Source: Micromonospora sp. BL4 (GTDB lineage: Bacteria; Actinomycetota; Actinomycetes; Mycobacteriales; Micromonosporaceae). From it: a DNA stretch of 64,000 nucleotides. Under the pieces are notes generated by a model that saw nothing but the letters and a program-made list of their open reading frames with translations, was not told the origin of the DNA and ran no database searches. This document shows positions 15,120 to 22,915 of this stretch, one piece after another. Location of the stretch: the NCBI RefSeq assembly GCF_003667505.1, contig NZ_RCVJ01000117.1, positions 1-64,000 on the forward strand, in the 5' to 3' direction. The translations under genes were made by a program, and so were the position numbers. Every line of letters begins with the position of its first letter. Position 1 is the first letter of the stretch.

Positions 15120-17798
15120 TCAGACGATGGCCATGTCGACGAAGCGGGACAGGTGCAGCTGGGCCGCGACGGTCACCGTGTCAGTCGGCCCATTTCGGTG
15201 CTTGGCAACGATGAAGTCCGCCTCCCCGGCCCGCGGCGACTCCTTGTCGTAGTAGTCGTCGCGATGCAGCAGGATGACCACGTCGGCGTCCTGCTCGATC
15301 GAGTTGTGAGTGGCGATTCCGTTCGCGATGAAGTTGTGCTTCCCCAGCACGGTAGCGTCGAACACCTCGCGCTCGCCGATGGACTCGATCGACACAATCG
15401 CGTCCCAGAAGATGTCATTGGTGGCGTGCAGGTCCAGGTCGGCGGCATCGAGCACAGCAGCGATCTTGGCCAGGCGGGAGCGGCTGGGCGCGCGCTTCCA
15501 GAGGGCACTGCCGCAGAACTCGGTGCCAATGGCCTCGGCGAACTCACGTTGGGTCATCCCCTGCTCGGCCAGGATCTCTCTCACCCTGGTCCACACCTCC
15601 CGCGGCACGGTGTCGACGTCGGTATTGCTCTCCGTCGACTCCAGCGCGGCGAGTAGCTCAGCGCAGCCCTCGGACCGCTGCCCATGGACGCCGATCTCGC
15701 GCAGGAACCGCAGTTGGTCGTCCCGGCCGGAGATGTCGAGCGTGTACTGCAGTCGGCGCCCCACAACAGGCACGAGCTTCAGTCGAGCGGTGATGCCGTA
15801 CCTGAGGAGTAGTCGGGAGATGTCCTCGAGCATGCGACGGCTCGTGGACGCGAAGTAGACACGGCCGCCGCGACCCGAACGGTTGACGGTCACCGAGCCG
15901 TCCGTGGCCCACAGGTGCCGCAGGAAGGTGGTGACCTGCTCCTTGGGCAGATTGAACATGGCGGCGGGAAGGAACTTCTCGTGCGACCTGAGACCGAAGA
16001 GGCCGAGCCCGTCCAGCCATGCCGCGATGGGGTTACGCCGACCGCGGGCCAGCCGATAGGGCGCCGGCAGGCGGAGAGTGGTGACCCTCGCTGCCGCGTA
16101 GTCGTCCCGAACAGCGGAGATCCCGAAGTGTTTTGCCGCTTCCGTGACGGCCTGCAGGTTCAGTTCGTCACGACTGGCGTATCGAATCGGTTGGCGCCGC
16201 ACGAAGGAACCGTCACCCAGCAGGTGTGCCAACATCACGAGCTCCGCGTCGACCCACGGGCGAATGGTCATCGGGGGCGGTAGGTGGCGCGGCGTGGCGA
16301 TGCGGTCCCCCTCCGCCAGTTCGCCCAGGGGCACCCACCCGGTGAACGCCAGGAAGGGATGGTTGGCCGTCGCGTCGATCTGCTTACCTGATGCGAGGGT
16401 CAGCCGGAACACCTCACGAGTGCCGCTGGGAAAGACGTGCGTCATGGTGCGGGGGGCGTAGCGCAGGTTCTCATCGAGCGCCCACACCGGGATGTCCTTT
16501 GCGCCGTCGGCCAACAACTCACCGAGAGTGATCTCGGCGTTGTTGTCCGCGCGCACCACCCGGGTTTCCGCCGTCAGGCAACCTGATTCCCGCAAGTCGG
16601 ACAACTGAGGGCGCTTGTCGGTGCGCTGCTCGGGGCCACGGTTCAGCTGGCTGACCGCGATGACCGGGCACTCGACCTCCTTGGCCAGCAGCTTGAGGCC
16701 ACGGGAAAGGTCCGCGACCTCCTGCTGTCGGCTCTCGGTGCGCTTCGGCGAGGTCATCAGCTGGAGGTAGTCGACCACGATCATCTTGAGGTCGTGCCGC
16801 TGCTTGAGCCGGCGGGCCTTGGCCCTGATCTCCATCAGGTTCATGCTCGGCGTGTCGTCGACGAAGAGCGGGGCCTCGCTGATCTCACCCATGCACCGGG
16901 CCAGCTTGGTCCAGTCGTCGTCGGAGAGCTGACCGCTGCGCAGCACGTGCAGCGGCACCCGCGCCTCGGCGGAGAGCAGTCGCATGACGATCTCGACCTT
17001 GCTCATTTCCAGCGAGAAGATGGCGGCCGCCTGGTTGGCCCGGATAGCGGCATTTCGGGCAAAATCCATACTTGCGGTGGACTTGCCCAAACCAGGCCTG
17101 CCGGCCACGATGATCAGCTGCCCGGCGTGCAGGCCGTTGAGGAGCCGGTCCAGGTCGGTGAAGCCGGTCGGGACGCCGGTCATCATCCCGCCCTGCGCGC
17201 CCACCGCCTCGATCTCGTCCAGCGTCGGCTGCAACATGTCCGCCAGGACGGCGAAGTCCTCGCTGACCCGGCGTTCGGTGACGTCGTAGACGGCCTGCTG
17301 GGCGAGGTCCACGACGTCGTCCACATCGCGGCTGCCGCCGCTGGCGGTGCCGTAGCCCAGCTGCACGATCTTGGTGCCGGCCTCGACCAGCCGGCGCAGC
17401 ACCGCCCGCTCGCTGACGATCCGCGCGTAGTAGGCGGCGTTCGCGGCGGTGGGCACGCTGGCGATGAGGGTGTGCAGGTAGGGCGCGCCGCCGACACGGA
17501 CCAGGTCGCCGGAGTCGGCGAGGGCCGCCGCCACGGTGATCGAGTCGGCCGGTTCACCCCGGCCGTAGATGTCCAGGATGATGTCGAAGATGGTGGCGTG
17601 CACCGGCCGGTAGAAGTCGTTGGTCTTCAGGATCTCGACGACGTCGGCGATGGCGTCCTTGGAGAGCAGCATGCCGCCGAGGACGCACTGCTCGGCCGCG
17701 ACATCCTGCGGCGGGGTCTTGTCGAACTGGCCGTCGCGCTGCGCGGGTGGCTGGCCGCCGGAGCGTGGCTCCGCCCGCATGTCGTCAGTGACCGACAC
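15120..17798 (-). CDS. dnaB: Replicative DNA helicase DnaB with in-frame intein
   Basis: 892 residues as translated, 466 after predicted splicing. DnaB is the ring helicase loaded at oriC. The N-terminal domain begins at about residue 28 (PPQDVAAEQCVLGGML); the RecA-like domain shows Walker A GRPGLGKST near 233-241, FSLEMSK, MIVVDYLQLM and VIAVSQLNRGPEQR. After LSDLRESG the chain is interrupted by a 426-residue intein (407-832) and resumes at SIEQDADVVILLHRDDYYD. GTG 17798 is chosen because GGAGGGG precedes it with good spacing and the N-terminus then has normal length; the frame stays open 39 codons further. M. tuberculosis DnaB also carries an intein (recall). The gene points away from a DnaA-box-bearing upstream region. 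Confidence 0.95.
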   Translation of the reverse strand: MSVTDDMRAEPRSGGQPPAQRDGQFDKTPPQDVAAEQCVLGGMLLSKDAIADVVEILKTNDFYRPVHATIFDIILDIYGRGEPADSITVAAALADSGDLVRVGGAPYLHTLIASVPTAANAAYYARIVSERAVLRRLVEAGTKIVQLGYGTASGGSRDVDDVVDLAQQAVYDVTERRVSEDFAVLADMLQPTLDEIEAVGAQGGMMTGVPTGFTDLDRLLNGLHAGQLIIVAGRPGLGKSTASMDFARNAAIRANQAAAIFSLEMSKVEIVMRLLSAEARVPLHVLRSGQLSDDDWTKLARCMGEISEAPLFVDDTPSMNLMEIRAKARRLKQRHDLKMIVVDYLQLMTSPKRTESRQQEVADLSRGLKLLAKEVECPVIAVSQLNRGPEQRTDKRPQLSDLRESGCLTAETRVVRADNNAEITLGELLADGAKDIPVWALDENLRYAPRTMTHVFPSGTREVFRLTLASGKQIDATANHPFLAFTGWVPLGELAEGDRIATPRHLPPPMTIRPWVDAELVMLAHLLGDGSFVRRQPIRYASRDELNLQAVTEAAKHFGISAVRDDYAAARVTTLRLPAPYRLARGRRNPIAAWLDGLGLFGLRSHEKFLPAAMFNLPKEQVTTFLRHLWATDGSVTVNRSGRGGRVYFASTSRRMLEDISRLLLRYGITARLKLVPVVGRRLQYTLDISGRDDQLRFLREIGVHGQRSEGCAELLAALESTESNTDVDTVPREVWTRVREILAEQGMTQREFAEAIGTEFCGSALWKRAPSRSRLAKIAAVLDAADLDLHATNDIFWDAIVSIESIGEREVFDATVLGKHNFIANGIATHNSIEQDADVVILLHRDDYYDKESPRAGEADFIVAKHRNGPTDTVTVAAQLHLSRFVDMAIV
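15303..16580 (-). mobile_element. Intein in DnaB with LAGLIDADG homing endonuclease
   Basis: 426 codons. Splice features: Cys1 after extein ESG, block B TANHPFL (His at 74), block F/G ending VLGKHNFIANGIATHN with the penultimate His and terminal Asn, and Ser as the +1 extein residue. The homing endonuclease has two LAGLIDADG-type helices, LAHLLGDGS at about 117-125 and FLRHLWATDGS at about 219-229, both with the acidic residue kept, so it may be active. A helix-turn-helix-like stretch (MTQREFAEAIGTEF) lies at about 342-355. The insertion point lies in a highly conserved DnaB motif, as in other DnaB inteins. Confidence 0.93.
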
Positions 17799-18196
17799 GG
17801 GTCCCCCCTCCACTGCGCCGGATCCGATCCCAGCTCTATCGCCCGGGTACGACAGTTCCGTCCGACCGGGCCGGTCGATCGGGGGCCATCGCGCCGGCGG
17901 TCGAGGGCCAACCATACGGACCCCGAGGTCAGCGACTCAACAACGTCGGTGGACGAGCCTCGGGACAACCTGTGGATGTCGGTGGACGAGCATGTGCGCA
18001 GCGTGTGCACAGCCTGTGGACAACGCTTGGGGAATTCCCGGCCATACCTCGCTGACCTGCCAAGACGTGGTCCCCAGCCTGTGGAGGAGAATATTTCGGT
18101 CGGGCCTGTGACACGATCGTCCCGTACTATCTCCAGCGAACGGCTACACCTGGACAGCGGATAACGCTTTCGGTTCAGAAGGGTCACACTCCGGCC
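17799..18196. other. dnaB upstream region with DnaA-box-like sequences
   Basis: About 400 bp between divergent genes, expected to hold the dnaB promoter. It contains one exact DnaA box, TGTGGACAA at 18015-18023 (minus orientation of TTGTCCACA), a near match TGTGGATGT at 17971-17979, and further CTGTGGA or GGTGGACG fragments around 17957-18085. No gene was seen. Confidence 0.6.
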
Positions 18197-19753
18197 GTGA
18201 GTTACCGGGACTGGGGACGCGGGGAGGGCAGCCCGCGCGAGCGCCAGCCGACCGCCTCGTGGGGTGAGCGCATGCCATCCCTTCCGGTCGACCCGTACGA
18301 CGAGGACGGGCGCTACCGCACCTCCAGCCGTCGGCGTGCCCTGGACCGGGGCCAGGACGAACCGGTCGACGCCTACCTGCCCCGATGGGCACTGGAGTCG
18401 GGGGTCCGGCACGCTGACGGCGGCGGCCGCCACGCCGCCCCGGACGACGACGATGCCGAGCCCGAGCTGCCGAGTTCCGGAGCCGGCTGGCGGGCCAGCG
18501 AGACGACGAGCAGCCGGCGTCTGGTCAGCGGGACGGGTTGGCGGGAGCGACCGGCGATCGGCGCGGCACCCGACTCGGACCACACGCGGGAGTGGACGCT
18601 CGACCGCCCACAGGATCAGGGGTACGCCGGCCGCCGACGCGCCGACGCGGCGGAGCAGGACCCGGTCTCCGGCGCGGTTCCGGACCGCCGTCCCCGCCGT
18701 GCGCCCGCCGGCCGCCCTCAGGTGATCTGGTCCGGCGGGGACCTGGAGGCCGCCCCCGCCGAGCCGGCGCCCCGCCGGGACGCGGACCGGCCAACCCGAC
18801 GGAGCCGCCGCGCCACGGAGGAGTCGTGGACCCGGCCCGCGGTCGACCCGTGGGAGCGCGGTGCCGAGCGGGCGCCCGAGCCCGACCCGTCGTACGCGCC
18901 GGCCGTGGACCCGTGGGACGCCTCGGGCGTGCACGCGTGGCCGCCGGTGGCCGATGCGGACGGCACGGACCTGAGTGGGCAGTGGGCGCAGGCGGAGAGC
19001 ATCGGTGGTTGGGAGCGGTCCGACCGCACCGGCCAGTGGGAGCGGTCCGCGGTCGAGGACGACCAGTGGGACCAGACGCTACCGCCCCGCTCCGACCGGG
19101 CAGTGGCGGCGGAGGGTTGGCCGAGCCGGGACAACCGGTTCTGGTCCGGCACCCGGCTGGCCGATGACGACCCCCGTTGGATGGATCCGCCGACGTCGGC
19201 GCCCCGGTCGCCGGTGGTGGGTTACACCGCCCCGCGTCCGCGCAGCGCACCCGTACCGCGTGTTGCGCCCGTACCGCGCGGTGGTGGCCCGCGGCGTCGG
19301 TTGGACCAACCGCAGGTCGGGGTGGCCTCGGTGCGGCGGCGGGTGGAGTCCGTGGCCACCGGCGGCTGGGCGCGGCGCCTGGAGGACGACCTGCTCGACC
19401 CGGATCCCGGTGGGTCCATCCGACCGCTGCTGTACACGGCGGCCTGCTACCTGGTGCCGGCGGTGCTGATCTTCGTATGGCTGCTGACCCTGGACAGTCA
19501 GGCGCCGGCCGGATGCGTCACCGACATCAGCGGGGGTGGGTGCGACTCGCCCCGGTCGCGTGCCTTGGAGTCTCTGCTGGCCGGCTCGCCCCGCTTCGGC
19601 CTGGCGCTCGTGAGCAGTCTGGTGGTGGCGGCGCTGCTGCGTCGGGTCGGTACGACGTGGCGCTCGGCCACCATCGCGCTCGCCGCCGCGGTGGTGGGCG
19701 GCGGCCTCTCCACGGTGTTGATCAGCGCGGTGACCGGTCAGCCGATCGGCTGA
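18197..19753 (+). CDS. Hypothetical membrane protein with long disordered N-terminus
   Basis: 518 residues from GTG. The first 400 or so residues are charged, rich in Arg, Asp, Trp, Pro and Ser, and contain loose repeats around WERS/WDxS (for example GGWERSDRTGQWERSAVEDD), with no recognised domain. The C-terminal 110 residues carry three hydrophobic helices (LLYTAACYLVPAVLIFVWLL, FGLALVSSLVVAALL, SATIALAAAVVGGGLSTVLI). A short loop between the first two has two Cys (AGCVTDISGGGCDS). The Trp-rich repeats and membrane tail suggest a scaffold or anchor, but this is inference. It is divergent from dnaB and ends at a terminator shared with rplI. Confidence 0.7.
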   Translation: MSYRDWGRGEGSPRERQPTASWGERMPSLPVDPYDEDGRYRTSSRRRALDRGQDEPVDAYLPRWALESGVRHADGGGRHAAPDDDDAEPELPSSGAGWRASETTSSRRLVSGTGWRERPAIGAAPDSDHTREWTLDRPQDQGYAGRRRADAAEQDPVSGAVPDRRPRRAPAGRPQVIWSGGDLEAAPAEPAPRRDADRPTRRSRRATEESWTRPAVDPWERGAERAPEPDPSYAPAVDPWDASGVHAWPPVADADGTDLSGQWAQAESIGGWERSDRTGQWERSAVEDDQWDQTLPPRSDRAVAAEGWPSRDNRFWSGTRLADDDPRWMDPPTSAPRSPVVGYTAPRPRSAPVPRVAPVPRGGGPRRRLDQPQVGVASVRRRVESVATGGWARRLEDDLLDPDPGGSIRPLLYTAACYLVPAVLIFVWLLTLDSQAPAGCVTDISGGGCDSPRSRALESLLAGSPRFGLALVSSLVVAALLRRVGTTWRSATIALAAAVVGGGLSTVLISAVTGQPIG

Positions 19754-19779
19754 CCGGGCGCGGGCCCGACGACGGTACG

Positions 19780-19819
19780 CACGAGGGCCCGTACCGATCG
19801 CTCGGTACGGGCCCTCGTG
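19780..19819. terminator. Bidirectional hairpin terminator between membrane gene and rplI
   Basis: Arms 19780-19797 and 19802-19819 are perfectly complementary over 18 bp (cacgagggcccgtaccga) with the loop tcgc. It lies between two convergent genes, 26 bp after the plus-strand stop and 15 bp after the minus-strand rplI stop. Confidence 0.85.
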
Positions 19820-19834
19820 ATGGTGTCGCTGGCG

Positions 19835-20281
19835 TCAGCCCTGAACGACGTTCAGGTTGAACGACGCGGTCACCTCGGGGTGCAGCTTGATCTTCACCGG
19901 GTAGGTGCCGGTCGACTTGATGTGACCGGGCACCTCCAACCGGCGCCGGTCGAGGACCGGGCCACCGGAGGTCTTGACGGCGTCGACGATCTCGGCCGAC
20001 GTGACCGAGCCGAAGAGACGACCGCCGTCGCCGGCGCGGGCCTTCAGGTTGACCTTGAGACCCTCGAGCTGACCCTTGACCTCGTTGGCGTGGTCGAGGT
20101 CGCGGATCTCGCGGGCCGAGCGGGCCCGCTTGATGACCGTGACCTGCTTTTCCGCGCCCTTGGTCCAGGCGATCGCGAAGCCCTGCGGAAGCAGGTAGTT
20201 ACGGCCGAAGCCGTCCTTGACCTCGACGATGTCGCCCGGGGCACCGAGGCCGGACACTTCCTGAGTCAGGATGATCTTCAT
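19835..20281 (-). CDS. rplI: 50S ribosomal protein L9
   Basis: 148 residues. L9 binds 23S rRNA near domain V through its N-terminal domain and extends away through a long helix. The N-terminal signature MKIILTQEVSGLGAPGDIVEVKDG and GFGRNYLLPQGFA are typical, and the C-terminal domain begins near LFGSVTSAEI. It is the last gene of the rpsF-ssb-rpsR-rplI operon, 14 bp after rpsR, with GGAGG just before its ATG. Confidence 0.97.
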   Translation of the reverse strand: MKIILTQEVSGLGAPGDIVEVKDGFGRNYLLPQGFAIAWTKGAEKQVTVIKRARSAREIRDLDHANEVKGQLEGLKVNLKARAGDGGRLFGSVTSAEIVDAVKTSGGPVLDRRRLEVPGHIKSTGTYPVKIKLHPEVTASFNLNVVQG

Positions 20282-20295
20282 ATCGGTGCCTCCTC

Positions 20296-20535
20296 TCAGC
20301 GGGTGGTAGCCGTGTACGGCAGGAGCGCCATCTCACGGGCGTTCTTGACCGCACGGGCGATCTGCCGCTGCTGCTGCGAGGTCACGCCGGTCACCCGTCG
20401 AGCGCGGATCTTGCCGCGGTCGGAGATGAACTTGCGCAGCAGCGCGGTGTCCTTGTAATCGATGTAGGTGATCCCGTCCTTGTCGAGCGGGTTCACCTTC
20501 TTCTTCGGCTTGCGAAGTGCCGCAGCCTTGGCCAT
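20296..20535 (-). CDS. rpsR: 30S ribosomal protein S18
   Basis: 79 residues, the usual length. S18 pairs with S6 on the platform of the 30S subunit. The signature [19 protein letters not shown], then [29 protein letters not shown], is complete. The N-terminus ([17 protein letters not shown]) has no zinc-binding Cys motif, so this is the C-minus type. The ATG at 20535 is preferred over longer readings because AGGAG precedes it at normal distance. It follows ssb by 41 bp. Confidence 0.96.
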   Translation of the reverse strand: MAKAAALRKPKKKVNPLDKDGITYIDYKDTALLRKFISDRGKIRARRVTGVTSQQQRQIARAVKNAREMALLPYTATTR

Positions 20536-20576
20536 TGCTCGTGCTCCTGGTTTGCGATCGCGGGCGCTCGGCGCCA

Positions 20577-21098
20577 TTAGAACGGGGGCTCCTCGTCGAA
20601 GTTGCCGCCCGAACCGGCACGCGCGGGAGAGGGTGCGGCCGAAGCCCAGGGGTCGTCGAAGTTGCCTCCGCCGCCACCCTGACCACCACCGCCGCCGCTA
20701 CCGCCACCGAAGCCGCCGCCGCCACCGCCGGAGCGGGACATCTTCTGCACCTTCGCCGTGGCGTAGCGCAGCGACGGGCCGATCTCGTCGACCTCAAGCT
20801 CGATGACGGTGCGCTTCTCACCCTCGCGGGTCTCGTAGGACCGCTGCCGGAGCCGGCCCGACACGATCACCCGAGCGCCGCGCTGCAGCGACTCGGCGAC
20901 GTGCTCGGCGGCCTGCCGCCACACGGTGCAAGCGAGGAACAGCGGCTCGCCGTCCTTCCACTCGCCCGACGCCTTGTCCATGAATCGGGGCGTCGAGGCG
21001 ACTCGGAACTTGGCGACCGCCGCCCCGGAGGGGGTGAACCGCAACTCGGGGTCATCGGTCAGGTTGCCGATGACCGTGATGGTGGTGTCTCCTGCCAT
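20577..21098 (-). CDS. ssb: Single-stranded DNA-binding protein
   Basis: 173 residues. The OB-fold fills the first 110 or so residues ([64 protein letters not shown] strands). A Gly-rich flexible linker and the acidic partner-binding tail NFDEEPPF follow. SSB protects single strands at forks and recruits other proteins through that tail. ATG 21098 is chosen because GAGGAG lies 6 nt upstream; an ATG two codons earlier abuts the GAGGAG. It lies between rpsF and rpsR, the common actinobacterial order. Confidence 0.96.
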   Translation of the reverse strand: MAGDTTITVIGNLTDDPELRFTPSGAAVAKFRVASTPRFMDKASGEWKDGEPLFLACTVWRQAAEHVAESLQRGARVIVSGRLRQRSYETREGEKRTVIELEVDEIGPSLRYATAKVQKMSRSGGGGGGFGGGSGGGGGQGGGGGNFDDPWASAAPSPARAGSGGNFDEEPPF

Positions 21099-21194
21099 GA
21101 CCATCTCCTCGCGCACTCAGCGTCTCGTCGTACAGGCTCCCAGAGCCGTATGACAGAGCCGCGGAGGCTGATCCGGGCGAACCGGGTTGAATGC

Positions 21195-21485
21195 TTAGCG
21201 CATCTCCGGCCGGATGACCTTGGTGCGCAGCACGGACTCGTTGAGCCGGAGCTGACGGTCCAGCTCGGCCACCGCGGCAGGCGTGGCCTGCAGGTCGACG
21301 ACGGCGTAGATGCCCTCGGCCTTTTTGTTGATCTCGTACGCGAGGCGCCGGCGGCCCCACACGTCGGTCTTCTCAACCGAGCCACCCGCGGTCCGGATCA
21401 CGTTCAGGTACGTGTCGAGCGACGGGGCGACGGTGCGCTCCTCGAGGCTGGGGTCGAGGATCACCATTACTTCGTAATGACGCAA
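21195..21485 (-). CDS. rpsF: 30S ribosomal protein S6
   Basis: 96 residues. The S6 signature [17 protein letters not shown] opens the protein, with [25 protein letters not shown] core ([18 protein letters not shown]) and [16 protein letters not shown] near the end. S6 binds 16S rRNA together with S18. It is the first gene of the rpsF-ssb-rpsR-rplI operon. An AGGAGGT lies 13 nt before the ATG and is part of the S6:S18-type leader structure, so the complex probably represses its own operon. Confidence 0.97.
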   Translation of the reverse strand: MRHYEVMVILDPSLEERTVAPSLDTYLNVIRTAGGSVEKTDVWGRRRLAYEINKKAEGIYAVVDLQATPAAVAELDRQLRLNESVLRTKVIRPEMR

Positions 21486-21494
21486 GACGTTCTC

Positions 21495-21539
21495 ACCTCC
21501 TGTGGGCTAAGCGGCCACGGTCCTTCCGTGGCAGGAGGT
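21495..21539 (-). promoter_or_regulatory. S6:S18-type autoregulatory leader RNA of rpsF
   Basis: Read on the minus strand, ACCTCCTG (21539-21532) can pair with CAGGAGGT (21502-21495), which contains the rpsF ribosome site. Between them is a perfect 6-bp hairpin CCACGG/CCGTGG (21531-21526 and 21520-21515), followed directly by an unpaired stretch starting CCG. A CCG next to a hairpin inside a larger stem is the known mark of the S6:S18 leader (family knowledge). The complex would bind it and block translation. Confidence 0.7.
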
Positions 21540-22123
21540 CGTGCGTCGCTGCCCGCACGTACCGGGGGAACCCGGCCGGACGCGGACAACCTCACGAGGA
21601 TACCCGGTCCGAACGATCATGCCGGTGGTGGTAGGGCCAGCGCCCGGACGTGCGGACGGGGGCCCACCGTCCGACCGTCACCGGTCGATGGGTGGACCCC
21701 CGTCAACGAGGCCGCGGGGCGTCCCGTCCGCATTCCTTGGGTGGGACCTGGGGAGGAACGACCACACCGATGAGGTTGGACCGAAGACGCCCCGCGGAGC
21801 TTTATCGTGTTGTTATCTGACGATACAACGGCTCTCGTACCTTGTCGGGGGAAAAAGCACAAATTTCCGAGATTCTTCATCGGTCGGGTCTGGTGTGCCG
21901 AGGGGCCGCCCCCGCCACGCCGGGCCGCGCGGCGGGGGTGACCTCGCTGTCGGGCCGTCGACCACCGGATGCCGTACGCGGCGTTCACGCCACCGACGGC
22001 ACCGGCGCTGCCGCCGGGCTCCATCCCATCAACGATCGTCGGTACGTTCGGTGACGCGCTTGACGGCGACACCGCGCCGACCGGTCGCCCCACCCGTCAG
22101 GGTCGCGACGTAGGCTCGCTCGC
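21540..22123. other. Intergenic region between rpsF and endonuclease IV
   Basis: About 580 bp between divergent genes. A locally A/T-richer patch at 21800-21890 (gttgttatctgacgatacaa and a gggggaaaaagcac run) is the likely promoter zone for the rpsF operon on the minus strand; several TTG(T)-like hexamers are present but no single promoter can be fixed. No convincing gene was seen. Confidence 0.4.
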
Positions 22124-22915
22124 ATGCGTATCGGAGCCCACGTCGATTCGACCGACCCGCTCGCGGAGGCGGCCGCCCGGTCCGCCGACACCGTGCAGTT
22201 CTTCCTCTCCGACCCGCAGGGGTGGAAGGCGCCCAAGCCCCGGGAGGACGCCGAGCGGCTGCGCGCCGCCGAGGTCGACCTCTACGTGCACGCGCCGTAC
22301 GTCATCAACGTGGCCACCCTCAACAACCGCATCCGGATCCCCAGCCGCAAGCTGCTGCTCGGGCACGCGAACGCGGCCGCCGCCATCGGCGCCAAGGGCC
22401 TGATCGTGCACGGTGGGCACGTCAACGCCGGGGACGACCTGGCTGTGGGCTTCGACAACTGGCGCAAGACATTCGCGTACGCGGCCGACTCCGGCGGCTT
22501 CGGCGTGCCCGTCCTGATCGAGAACACCGCCGGCGGCGACAACGCGTGCGCCCGCCGGCTGGACGCGCTGGCCCGCCTCTGGGACGCCATTGGCGACCAC
22601 GAGGTCGGCTTCTGCCTGGACACCTGCCACGCGTACGCCGGCGGCGAGGAACTGCTCGGCCTGGTCGACCGGGTCAAGGCGATCACCGGGCGGATCGACC
22701 TGGTGCACGCCAACAACTCCAAGGGCGGGTTCAACTCCGGCCAGGACCGGCACGACAACCTCGACGGCGGAACGATCGACCCGGAGCTGGTGGTGGCGGT
22801 CATCCGGGCGGCCGGGGCGCCGGTGGTCGTCGAGACACCGGGCGGCGTCGCCGGCCAGGCCGCCGACATCGAGCTCCTCCGTCAGCAGCTCGGGACGGGA
22901 AGCACGGCAGCATGA
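22124..22915 (+). CDS. nfo: Deoxyribonuclease IV (AP endonuclease family 2)
   Basis: 263 residues forming the TIM-barrel of endonuclease IV, which cuts the backbone 5' of abasic sites in base excision repair. Metal-binding blocks are readable in order: MRIGAHVDS, VHAPYVINVAT, LIVHGGHVNAG, VLIENTAGGDN, FCLDTCHAYAGG, VHANNSKGGFNSGQDRHDNL and VVVETPGG, with the expected His, Glu and Asp ligands of the three-zinc site. The stop overlaps the next ATG by 4 bp (ATGA), so the membrane gene behind it is translationally coupled. Confidence 0.94.
   Translation: MRIGAHVDSTDPLAEAAARSADTVQFFLSDPQGWKAPKPREDAERLRAAEVDLYVHAPYVINVATLNNRIRIPSRKLLLGHANAAAAIGAKGLIVHGGHVNAGDDLAVGFDNWRKTFAYAADSGGFGVPVLIENTAGGDNACARRLDALARLWDAIGDHEVGFCLDTCHAYAGGEELLGLVDRVKAITGRIDLVHANNSKGGFNSGQDRHDNLDGGTIDPELVVAVIRAAGAPVVVETPGGVAGQAADIELLRQQLGTGSTAA

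Noticed and set aside
22222..22911. Upstream extension of the large membrane gene across nfo
   Set aside because: The extension is in the wrong frame of the endonuclease IV gene and is Arg-rich shadow text; the ATG at 22912 overlaps the nfo stop as in coupled genes.
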